A DNA stretch of 64,000 nucleotides, from contig BSBK01008832.1 of assembly GCA_027943335.1 (NCBI GenBank), positions 1 through 64,000 on the forward strand, written 5' to 3'. A program made the position numbers and the translations under genes. The notes beneath the pieces were generated by a model. That model searched no databases. It saw nothing but the letters and a program-made list of their open reading frames with translations, and was not told where the DNA came from. Shown piece after piece: positions 51,640 through 61,554 of the stretch. Numbering within the stretch: position 1 is the first letter of the stretch; every line of letters starts with the position of its first letter. Origin of the DNA: Chamaecyparis obtusa. Its lineage: Eukaryota; Streptophyta; Pinopsida; Cupressales; Cupressaceae.

Positions 51640-51965
51640 AAGAATATGTTACTGCTGTTCATGCGTATGTTACTACTGTTCATGAATATGTTACTGTTGT
51701 TCATGAATATGATTGCTGAATATGATACCGAATATGATACTACTGTTCATGAATATGATTGTTGAATATGCTACTGAATATTCAGTATCATAAGTAGTAT
51801 CATATTCAGTATCATAAGCTGAATATGATACTGCTTATGATACTGAATATTCAGTATCATAAACAGTATCATATTCAGTATCACAAGCAGTATCATATTT
51901 AGTATCATATTAAGTATCATAAGTTGAATATGATACTGAATATGATATTGCTGTTCAACTCCATT
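51640..51965. repeat. Palindromic minisatellite of GAATATGATACTG / CAGTATCATATTC
   Basis: A block of direct units GTTCATGAATATG(TTACTG) at 51655-51760 passes into alternating head-to-head copies of GAATATGATACTG and its inverse CAGTATCATATTC (at least ten in all). These create many nested hairpins centred on GAATATTCAGTATCATAA. It would be hard to clone or assemble correctly. Confidence 0.9.
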
Positions 51966-52122
51966 ATTAAGATGACAGGAATATGAAGATGATAACCCGA
52001 TTATGACCTTACAAAATATAGTTTTATGAGAAATGGAAGCATTGGATATTTATGTTAGAGCCACTAGTAAGTACCTGTCGGTATTTTTATTGTGTTAATT
52101 CTTTGGATCCATGCCAAGATTA

Positions 52123-52390
52123 TTGTGTGTTGCTAGTGGTTATGTTGGCTTTCACAGAGTGTGTTTGTCATTTTATATGGTGCTCGTTTTCCTCTCCATT
52201 ATTTTGTGTTGGTAGTGATTATGTTGGCTTTCATAGAGTGTGCTTGTCATTTTATATTTCATTTTATGTAGTGCTCGTTTTCCTCTCCATTATTTTGTGT
52301 TGCTAGTGATTATGTTGGCTTTCACAAAGTGTGCTTGTCAATTTATACTTAATTTTATATTGTGTTTGTCTTTCTCTCCATTTTTTTATT
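52123..52390. repeat. Tandem repeat of about 80-95 bp, three units
   Basis: Units begin near 52123, 52203 and 52293, each with TTGTGTTG(C/G)TAGTG(G/A)TTATG, GGCTTTCA(C/T)A(G/A)AGTGTG and CTC(G)TTTTCCTCTCCATTATT. The second and third units have a 10-bp insertion relative to the first. Confidence 0.85.
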
Positions 52391-52470
52391 CTTCTCTCCA
52401 GTTTTAGAAAACCTTGTTTCTCTCGTCTTTTGAATTTCGAGTGCTTTTAGACATATTAGCTTGCATTTGT

Positions 52471-53163
52471 TTTTAAGTGGAATACACGAAGGAGTACCGC
52501 ATGATGAATGCTTCATTTAATGTATTGTTAAGATGTAGTCTCTTAACTATCCATTTCTAGTTCTTCAGACATGATTTTATAGATGTGTTTTGGTAGACGA
52601 TTGTATTGTTCATGATTTTGTATGTATTAACCATCTTGTTATTATTGTCGCATTACGAAATTAAGTTAAATTATTCTACTTTGTTTGATGCTCTATATCA
52701 TCTTCAATTTTTTTTCATTTTTTATTCATTTTAAAAAACCATGTGATAGGTACAGAAATAGAAATGGATAGTTTTGAGACTACACATGATAAAGTGAGAC
52801 TACACATATGCTGACATTAAATATGTTTGAAATAGCTTCTGGATTTGATTTTGTAGATATTTTATGGTCACACTCTGTGATCCTTCGTGGGGATGGAAGA
52901 GATAAAAATAACTAAAAGAAAAGTCCATTTTGATCTATTGCAATCATTTTGGTCTCAAACTATCTCTTGCAATCCCGATGATGAATCACAGAGTGTGATC
53001 CAAAACTATCTACACAATCGAACCAAGAAGGTATTTCAAATATCGATGCAAAAAATATCCACATATGTTGATAAAAAAATGAGCTATCTGATGATTGTTT
53101 ACTGTACATGTTTGTAAACAGTCAAAATTTTTGATGGTACTCCTTGGTGTATTCCATTTAAAA
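52471..53163. repeat. 693-bp segment bounded by a 28-bp inverted repeat
   Basis: The left arm 52471-52498 (TTTTAAGTGGAATACACGAA and eight more) pairs with 53136-53163 with two or three mismatches. Inside, an 18-bp inverted pair (GGTCACACTCTGTGATCC at 52866-52883 and its near-inverse at 52984-53001) forms a second hairpin. A 76-codon frame at 52887-53117 has no recognised motif. No target duplication was identified, so a nested MITE is only a possibility. Confidence 0.7.
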
Positions 53164-53447
53164 ATGAACAGGTTTTAGTTTTTGTATCATGTTTACTTTG
53201 GAGATGCAAGATTGATCATCGAATGTGGGGCATAAGGGCGCAGACGGTGGATCTACTTGTGCTTTTTTATTTAACGGTGTGTTTTCACACCACCACCCAG
53301 TTCATGGATATTGTTATATCTGATGCTATAGTTGTGTCATTATATTTTTTGCATAACTTTATTAATTTGTACCCATATAATATATTCATGTTGTTATAGC
53401 AAACAAAATTAATATGAATGAACAAATTTTTGCTTGATACAGTGCTG

Positions 53448-53825
53448 ATGGCTACGAGGAATGCTCCTATGTGTGACTGCGGTGATGGATTGCGTTGTGT
53501 GTTGAGGAAGTCGCAGACAGAGGAGAATCCAGGCCGTAAATTTTGGGGATGTAAAAACTTCTATAAGGTTGTTAAATGCACAATATTTAAATATTTACAA
53601 ATAATAAATATTAGTCATTATAGCGAGACTAACTTATTTGTATTGTAGGATGGAGCTAGATGCGGTTACTTCCGATGGGTCAATGACACCCCGTCGTTGT
53701 CTACATCATCAGTACATTGTACACACAGACCTGTTGTAGATGACGAGTGCAAGAATTGTAAAAGACTAGAGAAAACTATGGCAAAAGCGGAGGCTACATC
53801 CAAAGCCAAAATCTTGTTTTTATGA
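53448..53825 (+). CDS. Small GRF-type zinc-finger protein inside the Harbinger, two exons
   Basis: Exon 1 is 53448-53567, the intron 53568-53648 (GTTGTT...TTGTAG), exon 2 53649-53825. The 98-residue product carries a GRF zinc finger across the junction: CDCGDGLRCVLRKSQTEENP, GRKFWGCKNFYK, then DGARCGYFRWVND. This gives the C-x-C...GR-x-F...C...C-x-x-F-x-W pattern. A short tail (CKNCKRLEKTMAKAEATSKA) looks helical. GRF fingers bind single-stranded DNA in topoisomerase 3 and APE2-type proteins, and small GRF proteins are common in plant repeats. No stop interrupts it. It sits 2.8 kb downstream of the Myb-like gene in the same orientation, so it is either a third element gene or captured cargo. 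Confidence 0.8.
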
Positions 53826-55100
53826 CGTCTTCTTTGTGCAACAATCATTCTATTTAGTTTGATCATTTTACTACTTAGTTTGATAATTTTTTGGAGATAG
53901 ATATATATGTGGACTAGATAACTTATTTATATTTTGATGTGATATGAGCAATGTGTTAGTAGTTTGGAATCTTTGAAATGAAATATATGTGAATAAAAAA
54001 TAAATATGTTTAGTATGATAATTAAAGATGATATTTATAATGATTGATTTATATTTGATGTATTTTAATAATTTGTTCTGTGATTAATTCAAATGAGTAA
54101 GCCATTTAAGGGTAAATACATTTTTTGTCACAATATTCACATTGTTCCTTCTCTTCACGTACTTCTGACTCTCTACAAGAATACTATCCCTTCTCATGTT
54201 AAAAGTTGCAACGACTAGCTCTGTAGGTCTTCCACAATCACTATTGGGAGTAGTTTGAAAAGACAAACAAGGCATATGAGGTAAAATAAAAGGTCCTCAT
54301 TATCCTATACCACTTGTGTGTGTCATACCAAGTCTTGCTAGGAAAGTAATGAGGTTGCAAGTTCTTGAAAGAAATTATTGGAGTGGGTATGATGCACGAC
54401 CCTTTCATAGTAAAATTATCTAGATTTATAATGTGGCATTTATAATTTTTACCTTGCCACAACCTTTTACCTTTCCTACAAGTTTTTATATATTTTTCAC
54501 AAACATTACTATACTTTGGCCACATAAGGGCTTGAAGCTCCATAATCGTAAATCCCAAAAATACCTTGTGGGTTTCAAAGTTTATTTTCTCCATACATTT
54601 ATCCTATTATATGTCTTCTTTAGTAATATTATAATGTTTGAACATTACAAAGTACACCAACCCCACCTGTGAAGACTACCAAGAGCATCGGTTGACGTTG
54701 GACATTGTATTGGTTCTCAAATCAATAGATTGGAAAGCACTAAAAGTATGCCAAGCTTTATTTTATAACTCTCCAATTGATTTAGCCAACTGATAGAATT
54801 TTTTATATTACCAAGCAATGCAATCTTGTTACTTTCATTGTATTGATATCATATGATGGATTAAATACACAAATTCAAGTTCAATTAACTTTAAAATTTA
54901 AAATTGAAATAAATATAATAAATTAACAAAATATAATAAATATAATTAAATATAATAATAAATAATAAATATAATTATTTATAAATAAATATAATTAACG
55001 TAGGTCAATAAAATATAATAAATATATCAAAACTGACTAATCATAAATTAATTTAAAAAAATAAAAAATAAAAAATCGGTGTCATATTCCAATTCTAATT
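53826..55100. other. AT-rich right half of the Harbinger
   Basis: Mostly AT-rich sequence, with a 54880-55080 stretch made of AATATAATAAAT-like repeats. Apart from the minus-strand frame at 54084-54594, nothing coding is visible. Confidence 0.6.
54084..54594 (-). pseudogene. Unidentified minus-strand frame with one frameshift
   Basis: Two overlapping minus-strand frames (54594-54241 and 54275-54084) join by one shift near 54270-54300 into about 170 residues. It has charged and aromatic segments such as CEKYIKTCRKGKRLWQGKNY, IPTPIISFKNLQPHYFPS and GRPTELVVATFNMRRDSILV. The composition looks protein-like rather than random AT-rich sequence. Like the three known captured fragments it lies antisense to the element genes, so it may be a fourth captured piece. 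Family unknown. Confidence 0.3.
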
Positions 55101-55110
55101 TGAAATGAAC

Positions 55111-55320
55111 AACCAAACGAAGAAGATGGAGACCCAAACTCAAATTCTAATTCAAAGTGCAGAACCAAACAGAGAATATGGAGACCTGCATTCTAATCCC
55201 AATTCGAAAATGTTCAACCAAACAGAGAATGAGAATTTCATAAATTCGAATTCCTATTTTCAATTTGACAACCAAACGGAGAATGTGGATTTACAAATCC
55301 ATCTTCCAGAGCAACCAAAC
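55111..55320. repeat. Subterminal array of AACCAAAC motifs
   Basis: AACCAAAC occurs at 55111, 55163, 55216, 55270 and 55313, with spacing 52, 53, 54 and 43 bp, and at the terminus as AACCAAAT (55398). Most are followed by (A/G)GAGAAT. The inverse, GTTTGGTT, is the core of the left TIR. Regularly spaced TIR-like copies suggest binding sites for the Myb-like protein or the transposase. Confidence 0.8.
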
Positions 55321-55396
55321 AGTCCCAAAAAAGCATAACCGGGGTTTGTATAACCAGGGTATAGATAACCATGATTTGCATTTTTTTTCAATTCCC

Positions 55397-55411
55397 CAAC
55401 CAAATGGGCCC
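55397..55411 (-). repeat. Right terminal inverted repeat of the Harbinger
   Basis: CAACCAAATGGGCCC, the inverse of the left end with one mismatch. Followed by the TAA duplication at 55412-55414. Confidence 0.9.
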
Positions 55412-55475
55412 TAAATGAAAGAAAGAGGAAAACAATAGTATATTATTTGACAAAATGAGAAGATTGAAAATGACG

Positions 55476-55880
55476 TCAAGTACAAGTAAAATAGTTGTTT
55501 TCCGCCCAAGAAATATGTTTTAAAAAAAAACAATGAAGCCTGGTAAGCCCAGATCCACGACAGAGGGGATCGTGGAAGGTAGACAAATTCAGCAGACCAA
55601 AAGACCGATTCAATAACTCACTCCCAATAACCAAATCGTAGACAAAGGCAGAGGAAAAAAATGTGTCTAACAAGGAAATGAACAAAGCATGAAAATGGAC
55701 GGTGGCTGAACTATGATGACTGTGGAGAAGGTGTAGGTAAGACCGGAGGATAAAAATATTCCTCCTCAGATAATTCGCATGACAAACCATCCCCCAATAT
55801 TCCTCTCCAGATAATTCCCAAACTTTTTCCGCCATCTAGTTGTAGCTCTGTCAGGCACCCAGGTTCAGACGCTCCAGCCA
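55476..55880 (-). pseudogene. Degenerate coding-like patch, present in both D units
   Basis: On the minus strand both copies read GSLFLAGASEP and LTELQLDG, then a W.GILGDGLS segment and EEYFYPPVLPTPSPQSS before breaking; the second copy is at 59437-59760. It could be a first exon or leader peptide of an old gene. No family is recognised, and conservation between tandem copies is expected without selection. Confidence 0.25.
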
Positions 55881-57194
55881 AAAACAGTGACCCTTCCAGA
55901 TACGAAATTTGCTGCTATCTGAAATGTACTAAATTTTTATATTTATTTATTCTCTTTATTTTTTTATTTATTAATTATTAATTTTCTTTCTTTATTTATT
56001 TTAAAATATATTTTTAAATTGTTGTTTAATATGCTTAATGATAAGGATTGATGAAATCGTGGGAGTCTAAAGGCAATTAACATGAATATAATTTATTATA
56101 TAAATAATATTATTTAAATTAATGGTCTATATTGGCATCATTGTTTAATTAACAATGAGTCATCACATGGAATATTCAAAAGAAACATTCAAGAAGATAG
56201 GTTTACCATGTGTTTTGTTGATCTCTTGTTTGTTAGCTTTGTCTGGTCACTGCTTGATGGTTCTATGGTTGTTTCTGTGTTTTATGGCTGGTGAAGATTC
56301 TTTCTAATCTTTCGTAACTTGTTGTAAGAAGTTTCAGGTAGAGTTAAAACCTATTTTTTTCTTAATCAAAAACATAATAATACTAACAATATCATTAACC
56401 TAACTAAATATAGACCTAAAGCTATTCATATCTTGAAAGTATACATATCATCATCCAATATTAATGTCATCAAGTAGCATCTAATGCACAGTCACTATGA
56501 AAGTCTAAACCAAAATGTAACAAATAACATTATCCACACACAATGAGATCCACCATGGTCGTAATAATGAAAAATAAAACAGTACCGCATAAAAGGGCAC
56601 TACACTCCGCTAGCATAGGAAAAAATGTTCATTTAATGTAATCCAGCACTTCACCCAATCGTAAAACTCTTCAGTTCACACTTCACTGTAAGCTTCAAAC
56701 TCTTTACTGTATGTATCAAATAACGGGTCTCCTTATATCCAGGTATTCAATGAAATTAGTGGGTATCCCATATGGGAATAAATGCATACAGTATTTAATG
56801 ATTTGGAAGGGTTACATACTAAACATTTTCGCTGAGAAAGCATCCATATTTTTCCTCCAGAGCTTTTTGAAGGTCCCAATCAAATTGTGTCACAAAAGAC
56901 CAGATATCTACAAACAAGATTTTATTATAGGCTTAACAGTATTACAGTAATTTCCATGTCGATACTTGTAAACGATAAACATTTTACCATATTTTAAGAG
57001 TTGGTTAATAATGTTATTGTAGTACGCCACTCCAACTTTGTTTATTCCACCTTTGACCGAGCAATCTGTCTCCCAAGAAAATTTTATTTAAGATTCCAAG
57101 AAATACAATTCTATATGATAGTTTTTTTCGGTCGAACAAGATAAAAGTAAATGGGTTGTCCTTGACCAAGAAATAGAAAACCTATATTCATCTA

Positions 57195-57522
57195 TGTTGT
57201 GGATGAATACCATCACTATAAAGTGTGTTTATAATTTCATTTGATTCAAATCATATCTATTTTCAGATCCATGAAAGATGATGAACATACTTTTTCATTT
57301 CTCACCATCTGAACGGATTTAGTATTTTCACCTTGAACTATTTTCTCTTGTAAATCACAATATCCTTCTTTAATATAGTTCAAGGTGAAAATACTAAATC
57401 CATTCAGATAGCAAGAAATAAAAAAGGTATGTTCACCATCTTCTATGGACCAGAAAATAGATGTGATATGAGTCAAATGAAATTATAAACACACTTTATA
57501 GTGATGGTATTCATCCACAACA
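57195..57522. repeat. 328-bp foldback element, copy 1
   Basis: The arms (about 57195-57350 and 57368-57522) are inverse copies of each other, TGTTGTGGATGAATACCATC pairing with GATGGTATTCATCCACAACA, with some mismatches and a loop of under 25 bp. No coding. Almost the whole element is stem. Confidence 0.9.
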
Positions 57523-58171
57523 ATATCCCCATTGTTCCCATTAGTCAAGTTCCCTACCCAATTTCATTTATAAAAAGAATTCAAACATAGATTTCAAGAG
57601 AGATAATTAATAGATAGAATATTGATAAATAAATGTATAAGAGATTGAAATTTGACGTGGTAAATGAGAGATAGTATCCTAGATGCTTGGGCCTCTTCCT
57701 CCTTCATGGACAGCTATTTCATACTGATATGATACAGAAGCTCCTATTTCACTATTCATTGTACTAAAATTGCTCGAGTTTCATCGAATAAAAAGAAACA
57801 TGGTGATTTCACAAGGATGCATAGAGAACTTTTTAAAGAAGAAAAATAAAACACTTTCTAAGAGATGTTTGATTTAACCATCAAAGAGTAAGTCATATTC
57901 GCATTAGAAGAATACATAGGGTAAGTATATACATGGGGTAAGGTTGTATGAGGATTTGAATTTTTTTTTGAAAATAATAGTCTTTATTTTTAACACTATA
58001 TGTTTCAGTTTTTGAAATAACAGCCTATTAGTTTAGTTATTAAACTGGTTATATTTTATATTTTTAAAATTAAATTATAAAGGAATTGGTGGATATCCTT
58101 CATGGGACAACTATCTTTTCAAAATTTAGAAGTTTAAACTTTTAAAGTAGATGATACTTTTAAATTTATGG

Positions 58172-58850
58172 AACTATCCACTTTAAGCCCAAGGCTACCA
58201 TGTATCTTGTAAACATGGTACCATTTATACTTAATAACATACATCTTATTATTACCTTTACCATCAAACCACAAGAACTTCCTAATTTCTTTCTAGATTC
58301 CAAGAATTTGATAACTACTAAACATCCAAATACAGGAATAGTAAATAATATTGGAAGAGAGGATCTTCTGAAAAACTTGAACACTTTTAGCTAGAGAGAG
58401 AAATATGTTTTTCCAATTGTTAATATTCTTGTTAATCTTGTCCCTAACCTGCATCCACATATAATTAAGGGAGAGATCAAAAGAGAAAGGAATGCCTAGA
58501 TATCTAACAATATTATTAGGGCCACCCCACTGAAAACCATATTGACTAAACCAATCGGGGGAGTGTTCTTTGCAACCAAGAAGGATGGAATTAGACTTGG
58601 AGATACGAGCACCAAAGATCTTACCAAAGATTTTGATTTTTCATTGAAGAGCATAAAGGTTTTATTTAGTGATCTCAAAGACAAGAGAAGTATCTTCAAC
58701 AAATTGAATATTAATCAACTCAGCCCCCTCAATAAGTTTCACCCAATTGACTCTGGGGAAAGTGACTTATCTCTAAGAAGATATAAAATAGCATCAAAGG
58801 TAATAAGAAAAAGGGCATGAGTCAAGGGGAAACCTCTTGATCCCTAAGTT
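58172..58850 (-). pseudogene. 5'-truncated LINE reverse transcriptase fragment, copy 1
   Basis: Minus-strand reverse transcriptase C-terminal part: FLIxFDAIF at the 5' edge, INIQFVEDTSLVF at the active site (FVED where LINEs have F/Y-A-D-D), then YLGIPFSFD, INNWKNIFLSLAKSVQ and the start of YHVYKIHG-like sequence, where homology ends at 58172. It is not the same element as the LINE at 12.2-20.2 kb. Stops and frameshifts are present. Confidence 0.7.
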
Positions 58851-61043
58851 TTGTTGTTTATTAGTGTCTTACACTTAGTCATTTTCTAAGCAATGTTGGT
58901 CGGTCATCACTATGACTGAGTCATCATGTATAGGTCGAGTTATGTGTGGACTTGTATATTGTACATTTACCGAGTAGTAGTTACTGCCAATCAATTAAGA
59001 GGTCATTGAGTACTTCATTTTTTAGATGGTATTAAATTTTAAAACATAATTAAATATTGTATATTCTATCCTAGCATTAAGTGCTAATGGTGATGAAGAA
59101 TATGCATAGAGAAGGTAATCATGACAGTAGGTTAATAAATAAATAAATAGAAACCATAAAACAAATATGTAGATTTAAATAAAATAGTTTGACAAGTATC
59201 TAGTGCAAATCAATAAAAACTTATTTCAACAAATTGATTTTAAATTGATGGGTACATAATCTTTCAATGCAGAAACTAAATGAAAGAAAGAGGAAAATAA
59301 TAATATATTATTTGACAAAATGAGAAGATTGAAAATGACGTCAAGTACAAGTAAAACAGTTGTTTTCAGCGCAAGAAATATGTTTAAAAAATGAAAACTG
59401 AAGCATGGGAAGCCTAGATCCACGGCAGAGGGGATCCTAGAAGGTAGACAAATTCAGCAGACCGAAAGACCGATTCAATAACCCACCCCCAATAAACAAA
59501 TCGTAGACAAAGGCAGAGGAAAAAATTGTGCCTAAAACAAAGCATGGGAATGGACGGTGGTTGAATTGTGATGACTGTGGAGAAGGTGTAGGTAAGACTG
59601 GAGGATAAAAATATTCCTCAGATAATTCAAATGACAAACCATCCCCCAATATTCCTCCCCAGATAGGTTCCAAACTTTTTTGGCCATCTAGTTGTAGCTC
59701 TGTCAGGACCCTAGGTTCAGATGCTCCAGCCAAAAATAGTGACCCTTCCAGATCCGTAATTTGCTGCTATTTGAAATGTACTAAATTTATATATTTATTT
59801 ATTCTCTTTATTTATTTGTTAATTAATAATTAATTTTCTTTATTTATTTATTTTAAATTATATTTTTAAATTGTTGTTTAATATGCTAATGATAAGGATT
59901 GATGAAATCATGGGAGTCTAAAGGCAATTAACATGAATATAATTTATTATATAAATAATATTATTTAAATTTATGGTCTCTATTGGCATCATTGTTTAAT
60001 TAACAATGAGTCATCACATGGAATATTCAAAAGAAATGTTCAAGAAGATAGGCTTACCATGTGTTTTTTTGATCTTTGGTTTGCTAGCTTTCTTTGGTCA
60101 CTGGTTGATGGTTGCATGGTTGTTTCTGTGTTTTATGGCTCATGAAGACTCTTTCTAATCTTTCGTAACTTGTTGTAAGGAGTTTTAGGTAGAATTAAAA
60201 CCTATTTTTTTCTCAATAAAAAACATAATAATACTAACAATATCATTAATCTAACTAAATGTAGACCTAAGCTATTCATATCTTGAAAGTATCCATATCA
60301 TCGTCCAATATAAATGTCATCAAGAAGCATCTAACGCACAGTCACTATGAAAGTCTAAACCAAAATGTAACAAATAACATTATCCACACACAATGAGATC
60401 CACCATGGTCGTAATCATGAAAAATAAAATAGTACCGCATAAAAGGGCACTACACTATGCTAGCACAGGAAAAAATGTTCATTTAATGTAATCCAGAGCT
60501 TCACCCAATCGTAAAACTCTTCAGTTCACACTTCACTGTAAGCTTCAAACTCTTTACTGTATGTATCAAATAACGGGTCTCCTTATATCCAGGTATTCAA
60601 TGAAATCAGTGGGTATCCCATATGGGAATAAATGCATACAGGATTTAATGATTTGGAAGGGTTACATGCTAAACATTTTTGCTGAGAAAGTGTCCATATT
60701 CTTCCACCAGAGCTTTTTGAAGGTCCCAATCAAATTGTGTCACAAAAGACCTGATATCTACAGAAAAGATTTTATTATAGGCTTAACAGTATTATAGTAA
60801 TTTCCACGTCGATACTTGTAAATGATAAAATTTTACCATATTTTAAGAGTTGGTTAATAATGTTATTGTAGTACGCCACTCCAACTTTGTTTATTCCACC
60901 TTTGATCGAGCAATCTATCTCCGAAGAAAAAATTATTTAAGACTCCAAGAAAGACAATTCTATATGATAGTTTTTTTTCGTGGGAAAAGATAAAAATAAA
61001 TGGGTTGTCCTTGACCAAGAAATAGAAAACTTATATTCATCTA

Positions 61044-61370
61044 TGTTGTGGATGAATACCATCACTATAAAGTGTGTTTATAATTTCATTTCATTCAAAT
61101 CATATCTATTTTCAGATCCACGAAAGATGATGAACATACTTTTTCATTTCTCACCATCTAAACAGATTTAGTATTTTCACCTTGAACTATATCCTTTTAT
61201 AAATGACAATATCCCTCTTTAATAGAGTTCAAGGTGAAAATACTAAATCCATTCAGATAGCAAGAAATCAAAAAGATATGTTCACCATCTTTCGTGGATC
61301 GAAAATAGATGTGATATGAGTCAAATGAAATTATAAACACACTTTATAGTGATGGTATTCATCCACAACA
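61044..61370. repeat. Foldback element, copy 2
   Basis: Counterpart of 57195-57522 in unit D2, with the same terminal TGTTGTGGATG...CATCCACAACA and a few substitutions. Confidence 0.9.
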
Positions 61371-61554
61371 ACATCCCCATTGTTCCCATTAGTCATGTTC
61401 CCTACCCAATTTCATTTATAAAAAGAATTCAAACATAGATTTCAAGAGAGATAATTAATAGATAGGATATTGATAAATAAATGTAAAAGAGATTCAAATT
61501 TGACGTGGTCAAGGAGCCCACCCAAGGGGGCATTCTATCCAGATAATATTTTTG

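Larger units (their letters stand above)
44325..55411 (+). mobile_element. PIF/Harbinger DNA transposon, 11.1 kb, with captured gene fragments
   Basis: The ends are GGGCCCGTTTGGTTG and, inverted, GGGCCCATTTGGTTG. The 3-bp target duplication TAA lies at 44322-44324 and 55412-55414. The flanks join without the element at two paralogous places in the window (59277 and 63964: GCAGAAAC TAA ATGAAAG or ATTAAAG), which fixes the borders to the base. Contents on the plus strand: transposase (48182-49451), Myb-like gene (49941-50640), GRF zinc-finger gene (53448-53825). Contents on the minus strand: P450, NPF and starch synthase fragments. Several foldbacks and a subterminal motif array are also present. 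At 11.1 kb it is much longer than the usual few kb of plant Harbingers. The transposase looks intact, so the element may be autonomous. Confidence 0.92.
55412..59186. repeat. Tandem unit D1 (about 3.9 kb including 44218-44324)
   Basis: The flanks of the Harbinger (44218-44324 and 55412 onward) form one unit that recurs at 59187-63879 and begins again at 63880. The offset is 3,865 bp at the start and about 3,848 bp at 56750-57600. It contains a degenerate coding-like patch on the minus strand (55476-55880), AT-rich sequence, a foldback (57195-57522), a private stretch (57662-58170) with no gene, and a LINE fragment. The plus-strand frame at 56711-56950 is also open in the second copy but has no recognised motif. 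Confidence 0.9.

Noticed and set aside
57246..57476. 76-residue minus-strand frame
   Set aside because: It lies entirely within the arms of the foldback element; the same frame is not maintained in the second copy.
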